The translations under genes were made by a program, and so were the position numbers. A DNA stretch of 64,000 nt from Maylandia zebra (Eukaryota; Chordata; Actinopteri; Cichliformes; Cichlidae). The stretch spans positions 39,579,623 through 39,643,622 of the forward strand of contig NC_135172.1 in NCBI RefSeq assembly GCF_041146795.1, read 5' to 3'. How positions within the stretch are numbered: the first letter of the stretch is position 1; each line of letters opens with the position of its first letter. A model generated the notes under the pieces. That model was given only the letters and a program-made list of their open reading frames with translations, was not told the DNA's origin and ran no database searches. Positions 37,735 to 49,600 of the stretch are shown here, in pieces.

Positions 37735-37835
37735 TCCACAATGGTGTTAAGGACCATTAAAGCCATATACGAAACGATTACTGAAAGAATTTGCTGCTCA
37801 AAGTGGTTTTACAAGGGGTGTACATATTATTTTCC
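37735..37835 (+). mobile_element. Tc1-like 3' end relic upstream of unit 2
   Basis: ACGATTACTGAAAGAATTTGCTGCT followed by GGTTTTACAAGGGGTGTACATA parallels the Tc1 3' relics before units 1 and 4. Confidence 0.55.
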
Positions 37836-37929
37836 ACAGGATTTTGTTACTCCTGAGAACATTTTCTTTCTCATATGACTGTCTTCACTTACTGGAACAT
37901 ATTAACAAGCCACAACAAAACAGTTCCCC

Positions 37930-38101
37930 CATGTGTGATATTGGTGTGAACCAGGTAAAACACGTCTTTGTGGGATTGTGGGTTTTAAATTTCTGAGGTA
38001 TAAAGGAGCGTGGTGCAATCTAAACTTCACTCTTTCATCTTTACTACCCTCTAGGTAAGATAATAGAAGGTACTGACCAAAGCTTTCAGTCAGTTGTCAA
38101 G
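37930..38101 (+). promoter_or_regulatory. Class I promoter and noncoding exon 1, perforin unit 2
   Basis: T-box-like TGGTGTGA with adjacent CAGGTAAAAC at 37941-37961, TTTGTGGG (RUNX-like) just after, and a TATA box (TATAAAGG) at 37999. Exon 1 should start near 38028. Two consensus donors follow: CTAG|GTAAGA after 38054 and CAAG|GTAAGA after 38101. The second is the one conserved in all intact units. Confidence 0.6.
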
Positions 38102-38464
38102 GTAAGACCACCAAGTCCTTTGTTCCGTATGATTTTCTTTTTGCCGTTTGGTTAATACTTTAGTGTAGTGGCTCTGAAAACATTGGTCATGCTCCAGTGG
38201 AGCTGCACGAAGTCACTGCATGACCAGTAGAAACTAGATAAGATGGTTAATGTAACAAAACTATGCAAAACAAGAGTTTTTTTTAAATTCAACTCCGTAC
38301 AGTTTATTTTGTTATCGTGAAATATTATATGTTCTTAGTTGTTTACAAGGAGTAACATGTTTAGCCAAATATTCTATTTATATTGCTGGCTGCCTGAGTG
38401 GTGTCCAAAAAATGACACGGGCTTTATAGATAACTGCAAAACTTTTTATGTTTTGTTATTAGAC

Positions 38465-38820
38465 ACAGCATCCATCCCACTTGGAGGGAGCAACTATTAT
38501 TTCTAGAAATGTGGCTTATCTGGGGGACACCAAAGTGTTCTGAGGCCGGCCGAGAGATATAATCTCCCTCACAGTCCCTGTTAGTAAATTATTTACTAGT
38601 TGATCATCATATTTATTTACTTATAATTTACATCATATTTAGCTCCTCAGAATTTGAAAGCCTTGAATCAGAAGTACTTGGCTTGCTGGTGTAACTCTTG
38701 TACTCACATCTTAAAGCAGATAACCCATTAGCTGGAGAGGAGATGGTGTCTGAGTAATTTAGAAGGTCTACAACAAATTTGGGTCTAATAAAGGTTATCT
38801 TATCTTATCTTATGTTATTT
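38465..38820 (+). mobile_element. Truncated LINE insertion in unit 2 intron 1
   Basis: Includes GGCCGGCCGAGAGATATAATCTCCCTC, a string typical of RTE-type fish LINEs, and ends with AATAAAGG followed by a (TTATC)n tail at 38795-38815. Absent from unit 4 at the matching place. Confidence 0.5.
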
Positions 38821-39171
38821 ATGCTGGAAAAAGAGTTTCTTGCTTTATAAAATAAAACCCCCTGTAAAGCTACACCTTGCCATTCATCACTGATTAAAGA
38901 AAATAAGAACAACCCCAGGCTTCTCTTCAGCACTGTCGCCAGGCTGACATGGTGACTGCTTCTTCACTCTTGAGGATTCATGTACATTAGAATATCAAAG
39001 TAGACAAAGCTGCCTGGATAGAGTGAGGAAGAAGCAGGATATATGTTGACAGCTCGCTAGCTATGAATTCAAATGTTACCTGCACATACTTCACATGAGC
39101 AAAATCAAATGCAGTCAGAAAAGATAGGATCTTTGGGTGAGGTATAGTGGATATTTTTGGTGTTTAAGTTT

Positions 39172-39470
39172 ACACTGGGGGGCAGCATGGCGGTTAGCAC
39201 TGTTGCCTCATAGCAAGAAGGTCCATCAGTCCAGGGTCTGTGTGGTGTTTGCATGTTCTCCCTGTGTTTGCTTGGGTTCTTTCTGGGTACTCCGGCTTCC
39301 TCCTACAGTCCAAAGACATGCAGTTAGTGGGGATAAGTTAATTGGTAGCTCTAAATTACTTATGGGTTTGAATATGAGTGTGAATGGTTGTCTGTGTCTG
39401 TGTGTTAGCCCTGTGACAGACTGGCGACCTGTCCAGGGTGTACCCTGCCTCTTGCCCTAAGAAAGCTGGA
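39172..39470 (+). mobile_element. Fish SINE, intron 1 of unit 2
   Basis: Carries GCGGTTAGCACTGTTGCCTCA, GTTTGCATGTTCTCCCTGTG, TGTGAATGGTTGTCTGTGTC and GACTGGCGACCTGTCCAGGG, the body and tail of a widespread fish SINE. The head is a degenerate tRNA-like sequence. The orthologous copy is at 58872-59190 in unit 4, so insertion preceded that duplication. Its 3' end lies only about 85 nt before the exon 2 acceptor. Confidence 0.75.
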
Positions 39471-39547
39471 ATGGAATTTTGCACTGTTTAACTTCCCTTT
39501 TGTTCATGTAATTTAATCTCCTCTCATTGTTAAATGATTCCATTCAG

Positions 39548-40279
39548 ATGGCAAAGCTGTGGCACGTCCTGCTCCTGTGTTGGGCATGGAGTCCCTTGTG
39601 CCTTCCATCCAGTGTGAGCTTCATTGGTACACCACAGGAGTGTGAAAAGGCTCACTTTGTCCCTGGTTACAACTTGGGTGGTGAAGGCTTTGACATTGTG
39701 ACGATGGAGAGAAAAGGTGCCTATGTGATCGACACTGAAACATGGAAGATTGGAAATGGTAGCTGTAGGATGTACTGTAACCGTTACATGAATGGCGAGA
39801 AACAGAAGGTCCCTGTTGCTGTGGTGGACTGGAGAACCCTGCCCAAGTGCAGTTTGAAGGTCTCCAGTGTGGTCTATGATTCTGTTGAAACTCTTGTCAA
39901 TGACTCGACATCATCTGTATCCAACAACTGGAAAATTGGCCTTGACATCCCGGTAGATCCTTCAGTAACAGTTGGGGTTGGCTTTGGAGGTTCTCACTCA
40001 AGAGATTCCACCTTTGCTATGAAAAAGTCAAAACAAGACCGCTACACCTTCTTACACCATTCGATCAACTGTCATTACTATGGGTGAGTATGTCAGTGGA
40101 TATTTTTCTTATTTGAGTAATTTTTATTTATTTATTTTTTAATGTATTTCTTCTTTAGTTTAGCATCAAGAGTGATTTAAAATGTCACTGAAGTATTTAT
40201 TACAATTACTGCAGTGGTGTCAAACATCCCCCCCCCCACACACACACAGGGTCAGGGAGTGTTCTGGAATAATCAAATC

Positions 40280-40362
<83 letters not shown>

Positions 40363-43300
40363 TTATTTATTTATTTATTTATTTATTAATTATTTTTTTT
40401 ACATGTTTTTATTGTATGATGTGAAAAGTAAGGGTAATTTTTAAAAATTGATTTTCACCCTTCAAATTGATTTTAGTTTGAATAATGCGATATCGATTTA
40501 TTAAACCCCCGAATCGACTTTTAAATATTAATGTATTTTGCCAGAAACGCCAGAATCTCAGGTTAAAGCTCACAAAACTGGTTTAACAACTGCCAAATAG
40601 CTAAAACAGGTGAAACATCTTCAAGCAACTTAAAGAAGTGCGGTGTTTTTCTTTCCAAGCTCCTTAGACAGAAAGTTACACACACATAACAGGGGCGATA
40701 GCTTGTATAGCACACTGTATATTTCATACATAACATCTTCTCCCCACTAAGGTAAGCGACCGCAGCACTGCCCGCAGAAATATTTCACTTAACCTAAATG
40801 GTACTTTTTTCTTTTCTTTTCTTTTCTTTTCTTTTCTTTTCTTTTCTTTTCTTTTCTTTTCTTTTCTTTTCTTTTCTTTTCTTTTTTCTTCTTTTCTTTT
40901 CTTTCTTTCTTTCTTTTTTTTACAACACGGTAACAAGTGGGTGGCTTAGTGACCCTCACTAGATAATGTCTAACAATTTCTGTAACCTGTATACACTCAG
41001 TGTTTCAATAGACTGGTGTGTTTCTGGAGGTATTGTGGTCTGCAGAACTTGTTCAACAGTCTTTTCCTGATGAGATGTACCAGGGTGGAGCAAGGTGTCA
41101 CTATCACTCTGGGCTGGTGACATTTAGAATAGAATAGAATAGAATAGAATAGAATAGAATAGAATAGAATAGAAAATTTATTGTCATTGCACATGTCACA
41201 AGTACAAGGCAACAAAATGCAGTTTGCATCTATCGAGAAAGTGCTTTAGCAATAATATAGATATATTACAAAATATATATATTAGCAATAAAAAATGGAT
41301 CTATTATAGGTATGAGGGTACAAAATATGGGTCTATTATGGTATGTTACAATGTACACGGTATGAAGGTAAGTTATGAATATGCTATAACTACAAGTATG
41401 TACAGGCAGTAGTGAGTGTACAAGCTATGTACAGGCTATGAACAGGGTATAAATATGAAAACTATACAAAAATATGAAACTATACAGAAATATGAACTAT
41501 ACAAGTTATAAACAGTTGTAGAACTATAATTATTATTGTACAGAATGATTGTCTGTACAGAATTTACAGTAGTGCAGTTTAGATCAGTGAGATATGTGGC
41601 TAATTTCCACAGAGGTTATATAAAGTGCTAGTGTTTGTGAGTGGTGGTTCAGTCCATGTTATTATTGTGTGTATGATGGTACAGTTGGCCATTTGTTTGT
41701 TTTTGTCCATTGTGTGTTCAGTAATGGGTGGTTGTGGGTGTGTGTATTGTTCAGTCCATGAGTTTAATGTGGGTCAGATGTCAGGAGGCAGAGTTCAGGA
41801 GTCTGACAGCTGTAGGGAAGAAGCTGTACTGGTACCTGGTGGTCTTAGTCCGGTGACTCCTGTTGCACCTCGCAGAGGGCAGGAGGGTGAAGAGTGCCTG
41901 TCAGAGGATCCAGTGCAACCTGCTGAGATACTGGCTCAGGACATGTCAGCATCTGATCCACATGACGTTTCCACACTCCTTGTGCTCCCACATTCACTTT
42001 GTATGACACTGGCCCAATCTTTTCCAATATGAAACAACACTGGTGATGCCACCAAAATGTAAATGATTGATACGGAACAGCCCTTTTTGAGTCAAAATAG
42101 TCTGCAGCTTCTTAGACTCCTCTTCTACCTCCATCTGTAGATAGGCATTTGCTAAGCCCAGCTTACTGAAATGCTGACCCCTGCCAGAGAAGCAAACAGG
42201 TCCTCAATGCGTGGAAGTAGGTACTTATCCACACAGAGCTGTGAATTGAGAGTGACCTTGAAAGCCCCACACAGTCTCACTGAGCCATCCTTCTTGTTGA
42301 CAGGCACTATGCCCCACTGGTGTGAAGACCCCAAGTTCAGTCAGGCGTTTCAGTTCAGCCTACACTCGAGGTCAGAGAGCATAAGGCATGTTACATGGTG
42401 GACAGAATTTGGCTACATTATCAGGCCTAAGAATCAATCTGGCTTTAATTCCTTTCATTGACCCAAACTCCTTAGAGAAAACAGCTGAGTGTTTTGTTAG
42501 CACAGCCCCCAGATTGTCATTTCCACTTTGCTCTCTGGCATGAATGTCTTTCAAGTTCAGTTTAATAATTCTCAACCACTCTGGTGCCAGCGGTTCCCCA
42601 GTGTATGTCTTCAGCATGATGTCAGTGGGTTGCAGCAGCAACTGACTCAGCATACTTTTGTACTGTTCTCATGGGAGCAAAGACACGCCACCCCCTGTAT
42701 CCAGCTCCATCTTCATTTTCTTCCCGTTAACTACAGGCATCAGGGAGATAAGTGAATCCCTCTCTTTTCGAGACAATGAATACAGTTCCAACTCACTATC
42801 AGTGTCAGATCTGATTCATTCACTTTCACTTTCCTCACCAGCAACATGATGAATTCTTCTCTTTTTGTCCTTAACTCTGTGTTTAACTGCATTACCTTTC
42901 AGTTCAGGTTTTCCGTCTTTCTCTTTCCTGTTCCAATCTTGGCTGCTTCTGGCTCTACCTTTACGCATGCGTTTCGTGTGGCCTTTCCTCCCCAACTGGT
43001 GACAGTCACGGTCCTTGTACCAGCAGTCATCATCAGTATGATTCATTTTCCCACAGCGATGGCATCCATCACCTTTTTGCGACAGCACCGTGTTCACTTT
43101 AAGAGAGCCACTTAACTGCTGAATTCACGTGTTGCTGTCTCTGCCAACATGGCATAGTCAACTGCTTTGCAGAACATGAGATCCTTTTCTGTCAAAAGAT
43201 GCTTCTCCACAGTTTCACACTTTAATCCACAAACAAATCTGTCCTGTAGAGCATCTTCCAGATACACACCAAACTCACAATGTTCTGACAGTCTTTTCAA

Positions 43301-45973
43301 CACCACCACATACTGTGCGACTGTTTCCTGTTCCCCCTGATTCCTCTTGTGGAACCGGAACCTTTGCAAAACTCCCACAATATTGTCATACTGCAGGCTT
43401 GTTTGGAGCTACCAGGTTACGCAGCAGACCATACGTTTTGGGACCCATCACACAGCAGCACTGGCACTCGTTTCTCAGACTGAATGTCATTAGCCAGGAT
43501 GCAATGCTCAAAACGTTCAATATATGTTGCCCACTGCTTACCAGCATCATCAAAGGGATCCATCTGCCCAATCATTCCAGCCATGATGCATCTACAGCCA
43601 ACACTGTCGTTTCTGACTCGTTGTAGAAAAAGCAGCTCACCGAATCCACAGCTCGGAAGTCCTTTCACCATGCTATTGTTTGTTTTCCATCCACACTTGG
43701 CCACGCAGTCAGTACATGCACAGTAGACGGCCAAGTCTTCCAGACTTCACAGCACATAACAGGGCGTGGTGCCCACTACTGGTGATAGCTTGTATAGCAC
43801 ACAATATATTTTGGCTTATACATAACAAATTCCCTCTTGCTGTTTTGCTTGCACCAGGAAAAAAAATCACACTTCCTGCATGGCTTTCTCTCACTCTGTA
43901 CTTCAAGACCAGTTTGCCATTAAAAATCTCTGTTTTCTGCATTACTCTGTTATGCACCAGTCTACCGTCTATTCAGTGCTTTCAGCCAAGAAAGCCGAAT
44001 TTCTGCTGTTCAATAGCGAAGAAATATAAGCTTTTGCAATAATAATGACAAAACCGAATAAAACCTCTGTAACTTTGCTCTGCTTGACTTCAGCAGCATC
44101 AGATAATGTTCATATGTTGCACATTACCTGATCTACTGGAGAATATTTTTAAGGTGCGTATCTGCAATAAAAAGTCAGGATAGGAAAAACTCATTCATAT
44201 TTTTCTGTTTTATCTTCACTTACTTTGACACAAAGGTATCTGCTGTGATGATTACACCACTGATGTGGTCTCACAAGTGTCAGCTTTGTTTTTATACATA
44301 GATATAAAAATATGGATATGTACTGATAAATGGTCAGAAATGAAATATTTATGAATGTTTGAGTCAAAATCGAATTGAATTGGAATCGAATCAGTTATAG
44401 AAATCGAAAGTGATAACCAGCCCTAGTGAAAAGCATTCACCATGTTACAAAACAGCTGATAATGTTACAGTTTTTCATTCTATGGCTTAACCATTATTAA
44501 TTGGTGTAGATAGTCATGAGTAATGTGTTTGTCAGCAGGATTTAAAATGGATGACGAGTTTCCTGTTCAGTTGAAAGTATTATTTTCATCACTTGCAAGA
44601 CAGTGCTTCCTGGTGCAAAATAATGTGAAAAGTCTAAAGCTTATTCTTAGCAGTTTTCCATTTTGAAAAGCCATCCAGTGGACCAGATTTTTGGTGGGCC
44701 AGATCTGGCCCGTGAGTCAAATGTTTGACATCTCTCTGATGTTGATAGTTGGAATCAATTTGAATTAAGTTAAACTTATCTATATGCTTTTCTGTTCCAC
44801 AGCTACAGACTGGCAACAAGTCCTCCTTTGAGTCAGGAATTCCAGCCGGCAGTTGACTCCATTCCCCCTTATTCCTCTAAAACTGCGCCATTATATCACA
44901 ATCTGATTGACACTTATGGAACACATTACATCACACAAGTGTCTCTTGGAGGTGAAATTAAAGCATCCACTGCTGTCAGGACCTGCATGGCTACAATGAA
45001 TGGACTAACAGATACTGATGTTAGTGACTGTTTGTCAGTTGAAGCTTCAGCTTCTTTTGCAAATTCTGCCCGTATTAAAGCAGAGTATGAACACTGTCAG
45101 AGAAAGAAAAACAAGTTGGGGTCTAATCAAAGTTTCAGCAGTTCATTTAATGAGCGGCACACAGAAGCCATTGGTGGAGATATTGATGGAGGTGATATCC
45201 TCTTTGCAGGCCAATCTGACCCCTCGGCCTATAAAAACTGGCTCATTTCTCTTAAAAGTATCCCTGATGTGGTCCAATACAACTTAAAACCCCTACACAC
45301 CATACTGCCATTAAATCATCCTGCCAGGGCGGGACTGAAGCGAGAAGTGGAGCAGTACATTAAGAAAAATGCAGTGCTGAAGAAATGTTCAGAAACCTGT
45401 AAGATTGGGCACCGATCAAACGCAAGAGATCCTTGTGCTTGTGTCTGCAACAGTAACCAGAACATCAAGTCAAACTGCTGTCCTGCTGGGAAAGGTCTGG
45501 CAACCTTAAAGGTGTTCAAACTTTATGCAAAGGGTCTGTATGGTGACAAGTGGACTCAGACAGATGGTTCAGTGGAGGTGACATATGGTGATCAGAAAAA
45601 GCGCACTGATATTATAAGTAATGATGACAACCCTAGATGGAGAGAAACATTTGAGTTTGGAACCATCACCATCAACATGAAAAACAAACTTAAATTTGCT
45701 GTGTATGATGAGGACACTTACTGGAACAGTGATCTGTTAGGCAAGTGTTCATTTGATCTGCGAGCAGGGAAGGTGAGCGACAGCTGCATGCTGAATCATG
45801 GGACCTTCTTCTTTTCCTACACCGTAGAGTGCGCACCAAGTCTTAGTGGGAACCAGTGTCAGGAGTATATCCCCTCGGCCATGAGTCCGTCTTTGGCTGA
45901 GGTTTTCCACACCAGAAATGGGGTTCTTCTTGGAAAGATTGGGAATAAGTATGAGGAGTCAGTAAATGTGTGA
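39548..45973 (+). CDS. Perforin-1-like, unit 2 (two coding exons)
   Basis: Exons 39548-40083 and 44803-45973 give 568 residues with no break. Layout as in unit 1: signal peptide, MACPF with YGTHYITQ, EGF-like segment, C2 domain with its Asp ligands kept, and a C-terminus ending YEESVNV. Differences from unit 1 include an extra residue at the start of exon 3 (AVDSIPPY), N118-D-S in place of S118, loss of the N127 and N270 sequons (NWK; RIKAEYEH), R360-region GLKREVEQ, and Lys for Glu in GKCSFDL of the C2 domain. Intron 2 is 4.7 kb because of microsatellites and a gypsy relic. An AATAAA lies at 46158, about 185 nt past the stop. A functional pore-forming effector is plausible. Confidence 0.93.
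40280..40400. repeat. (TA)n then (TTTA)n microsatellite
   Basis: Uninterrupted TA dinucleotides from 40281 to about 40357, followed by TTTA units to about 40390, in intron 2 of unit 2. The open frames across it are artefacts. Confidence 0.95.
40805..40920. repeat. (CTTTT)n microsatellite
   Basis: About twenty pentamer units on the plus strand with CTTT variants at the right end. Confidence 0.95.
41125..41920 (-). mobile_element. Retroposon 3' region with (AGAAT)n tail
   Basis: Read on the minus strand it ends with CAATGACAATAAATTTT then a TATTC repeat (41125-41174 on plus), the shape of a LINE 3' tail. The right part (41780-41880) has GTTCAGGAGTCTGACAGCTG and GGGAAGAAGCTGTACTGGTACCTGG-like strings common in fish LINE-associated repeats. 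No open frame of note. It abuts the gypsy relic near 41920. Confidence 0.5.
41920..43770 (-). mobile_element. Ty3/gypsy-type LTR retrotransposon relic, internally deleted
   Basis: Minus-strand pieces follow gag-pol order. Gag runs from about 43734 (MAGMIGQMDPFDD, then KRLSEHCEFG). A zinc knuckle CHRCGKMNHTDDDCWYKDRDC lies near 43050. A protease ELDTGGG motif is near 42690. The RT N-terminus comes next (IVPVNKKDGSVRLCG, LLPRIEDLFASLAG, FSKLGLANAYLQMEV). The frame is then lost and an integrase tail (GPVSYKVNVGAQGVWKRHVDQM) appears at about 42020-41925. The RT catalytic box, RNase H and integrase core are missing. Short related sequences with GATAGCTTGTATAGCACAC at 40690-40730 and 43785-43815 may be LTR remnants. 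It is not functional. Confidence 0.85.
43771..44519. other. Repeat-derived intron sequence
   Basis: Probable remnant of the gypsy 5' region on the left, then sequence with AATCGAATTGAATTGGAATCG (44370-44390), matching in type the 40440-40520 and 60095-60160 segments. This suggests one older element split by later insertions. No gene. Confidence 0.4.
44520..44745. mobile_element. hAT/MITE-like end, intron 2 of unit 2
   Basis: Ends with GGCCAGATCTGGCCCGTGAGTCAAATGTTTGACATC, typical of the terminal region of a fish MITE with GTGTCAAAC ends. The other end may be CAGTGGTGTCAAACATC at 40212. Related remnants lie in introns of units 1 and 3. Confidence 0.5.
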
Positions 45974-46157
45974 GTTCAATGCTAAATGTCACTGATGAGA
46001 GATGAGTCAATAAGAGAATAAGGATTTGACCATCTGCTGAATATCTATGTGCTTGTATTTCATGGCATTCTGTGTTTCTGTGTGCAAAAATATTTTTTGA
46101 ACTCAAACATGCTTGTGAGAACTCAAAACTGTAATGCACTTAGTTCAAAAATCTAGC

Positions 46158-46163
46158 AATAAA
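46158..46163 (+). promoter_or_regulatory. Polyadenylation signal, unit 2
   Basis: AATAAA in the context CTAGCAATAAAG, conserved at 50667 (unit 3) and 61896 (unit 4). Confidence 0.7.
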
Positions 46164-46259
46164 GAATCAGCAAAGACAACATGTGTGTTTCATGTAATTA
46201 TTCAAAAAATAATGTGTTACTGTTTATTAGGTTTCTGTAATGCATCAAGAGGTTATCAC

Positions 46260-46452
46260 AAGCTACAGTTGCCCCATGTGCTTGAGGTGTGAGGGGAAAC
46301 AAAACTAGTGCACATTGTTTCTGTGGGTGTGAGAGCAGTTAAAAATAAAATCTGTGAAAAGAGCACAATGAAGTCTCCACTTCTACATCAGTACTTTAGC
46401 ATACTTTCAGATGACAGAAGCTATTGATCTGAGCTGGCTGTCAACTGTCAGG
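46260..46452 (+). promoter_or_regulatory. Class II promoter and noncoding exon 1, perforin unit 3
   Basis: GAGGTGTGAGGGGAAACAAAAC at 46284-46304 holds a perfect AGGTGTGA half-site and a GGAA core, followed by TTTCTGTGGG. No strong TATA box is seen (AAAAATAAAAT near 46345). The exon 1 donor is TCAGG|GTAAGA after 46452. The upstream lead-in CTGTAATGCATCAAGAGGTTATCAC is shared with relics 1 and 2, so this promoter is a different lineage from those of units 1, 2 and 4. Confidence 0.55.
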
Positions 46453-46650
46453 GTAAGACGACAGAATTATTTCTTGTTTAAAGAAATTTCTTGACTTGAG
46501 CATTTGTTGTATGTTTCTGGTTCATTTCTGGTCTCACTGCTGTTCATGTGTGAAAACTACTTTTCTGTATTAGAAAAAATGAAATATTCAAACTTATACA
46601 TATAAAAAAAGTCATTTATTCTCCTCTCATTGTTAAATGATTCCATTCAG

Positions 46651-49600
46651 ATGGCAAAGCTGTGGCACGTCCTGCTCCTGTGTTGGGCATGGAGTCCCTT
46701 GTGCCTTCCATCCAGTGTGAGCTTCATTGGTACACCACAGGAGTGTGAAAAGGCTCACTTTGTCCCTGGTTACAACTTGGGTGGTGAAGGCTTTGACATT
46801 GTGACGATGGAGAGAAAAGGTGCCTATGTGATCGACACTGAAACATGGAAGATTGGAAATGGTAGCTGTAGGATGTACTGTAACCGTTACATGAATGGCG
46901 AGAAACAGAAGGTCCCTGTTGCTGTGGTGGACTGGAGAACCCTGCCCAAGTGCAGTTTGAAGGTCTCCAGTGTGGTCTATGATTCTGTTGAAACTCTTGT
47001 CAATGACTCGACATCATCTGTATCCAACAACTGGAAAATTGGCCTTGACATCCCGGTAGATCCTTCAGTAACAGTTGGGGTTGGCTTTGGAGGTTCTCAC
47101 TCAAGAGATTCCACCTTTGCTATGAAAAAGTCAAAACAAGACCGCTACACCTTCTTACACCATTCGATCAACTGTAAATTCTATAGGTGAGTATGTCAGG
47201 GGATATTTGTCTTCTTTTTTTTAAATTTACTGAGACTTTTTATTTTATTTTATTTTACAGCAGTGGTGTCAAACAATTCGTAATTATATGCCCAGTGATG
47301 GGGAGTAACGGAATACATGTACCGCCGTTACATATTTAAAATACAAAATATGAGTAACTGTATTCCGTTCCAGTTACCGTTTAAAAGGTGGTATTCAGAA
47401 TACAGTTACTTTGTTGAATTAAATGGAGTACACGGTGGTCTTTTCCTGTTTCATGTGTTAGACTGTTCCCTATTTTTGGTAATTCCACGCTGGTGGAAAC
47501 CCAAACAAAACACGCATTAAGAGGCTCTATTGCTTGTGTGTTGAATCAGGCCCCCCCATCATCTTTAAGTGACTGAGACAGGACTCATCACCACATTCTC
47601 ATATCATCCTGACCCTTCTGGCCTCGCTAAAGCACAAGACACTTTAACGCCCTTCCCACGCAATGTACACAAGCTGTAAATTTCCACATTGTTTTATTTT
47701 ATTTTATTTCTATTTATATAATTTGCATAACTCACCCATTTGCTGCACATAATGTCATCTTTGTATATACTCATTCACTGTATATAAAGTTCTGTCTGTC
47801 CCTCTCTCTTTTTTTCTTTGCACGGTCGAGGAGCGTATCACGTCACATTTCCCTGCGTGTTATACCTGTATAACCATGCACGTGACAAATAAAGAATCTT
47901 GAATCTTGAAAATCTTGTGTCTCAACCCCGCGCCCCATGTCACCCCTACTTGCAGCCCGCATAATGTCGTGAAGACATATTTTTAAAAATCATTATTCAA
48001 AAAAGTATTTAATATGAAGGCAATAGGCAGAGTGTTACAGGCATAGCCCTAAAGAATGTAGCCTTATGGGCAGTGTAGTCCGCGCTGCAGGGAGAATGGA
48101 CTGCCATTCCCGTTATGTGTCTGTGAGCGCCAGGGAGAGAGGAAAAAGGAGAGTCAAAAAGTACGAGCTGTGACAAACCAGAAACGGGAGATGGAAGCAT
48201 GTAAATATAATAATAACCACTGCAGCCAAAAAGAGTGCCCGACGAGCGCAGTTGTAAGTAAGCTATTAAGACTCGACTGTACACTGTGTTCGTCTTTTCC
48301 TCCGAAACAATAAGTTCAGTTGAAGCAGCCTTTCAACGCCTCTCTCTGTCTCTCGCTAGCAAAGTTGACCCAGACAAGAAAGTAAAGCTAGTTTTCGGTT
48401 ACGAGCCTGACACAGAACCCGACGTATTAGTCAGAGGTCCCTTTACTACGGTTCGGAGTCGTGGACCTGTTTTATATACGCGCGGAATAGTTTTCTATAC
48501 GAGCTGCAAAAAGTGCAGCCTTACCTAATGTCCCCCCTACTGTTACTCATTTATATTAAGATTTAAAAATCTAGTTGGTATTGATATGGCGAGTAACCTG
48601 CAGTAATAGTAATAAATCACACAGCAATAGTACATTCATGTAGTTGTAAAAAACATGATAATATATTAAGTAATCCAAAGTATTCAGAATATGTTACTCT
48701 CATTGAGTAAGGTAAAGGAATATGTTACAAAATATACTTTGGGGCATGTATTCTGTGGAATACATTTTAAAGGTGACCTTCCCAGTACTGTATATGCCAT
48801 GTATAACCCAATTGCACTTTATGTGGCGTGGAGCAGCCAAACCATCGCATAAAAAACTATTAAAAACATTGTCAAATGTAAAGAAATGATATACTGAAAA
48901 TATTTATATTCATTGTATCATACTTTTACTAATCAGATCATTAAGTCTGAGTTTTTCCTGTTTCTGTCTGTAGCTTAATTATTGTTCCTCAGTATTGCTG
49001 GCCATGGTTAAAATGCATTTTTCAGTAAGACGATGTAAAACTGATGATGTACCTCTAGTTAAGACTGAGTAAAGATGCAATCATTTCATAATGATTTTTT
49101 TTTTTAAAAAAATGCTTCCTGGTGCAAAACATTGGATCAGATTCACTTGTGGGTCATATGTTTGACACACCTGTTTCTCAACAGTTTGAGGCAGTTTCCT
49201 TAGTATTGTGATTCTGTTTTGAATTAATAGAAAGAAAAATCTAAAGTGATTCAAATAAAATGGTTCAGACATTAATGCATTTATATGCTTTTCTGTTCCA
49301 CAGCTACAGACTGGCAACAAGTCCTCCTTTGAGTCAAGAATTTAAGTCGGCTTTGGATATTCCCCCTTATTCCTCTAAAACTGCGCCATTATATCACAAT
49401 CTGATTGACACTTATGGAACACATTACATCACACAAGTGTCTCTTGGAGGTGAAATTAAAGCAACCACTGCTGTCAGGACCTGCATGGCTACAATGAATG
49501 GACTAACAGATACTGATGTTAGTGACTGTTTGTCAGTTGAAGCTTCAGCTACTTTTGCAAATTCTGCCCGTATTAAAGCAGAGTATGAACACTGTCAGAG

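Noticed and set aside
40182-40444. Frames rich in Ile-Tyr
   Set aside because: Translation of a TA/TTTA microsatellite.
40724-40936. Lys/Glu/Arg-rich minus-strand frame
   Set aside because: Translation of the CTTTT repeat.
40805-41175. CRISPR-like regular repeats
   Set aside because: Simple pentamer tandem repeats without unique spacers in a vertebrate genome.
48286-48528. 80-codon frame inside the hAT element as a captured gene
   Set aside because: No recognisable domain and no splice context; it may be chance.
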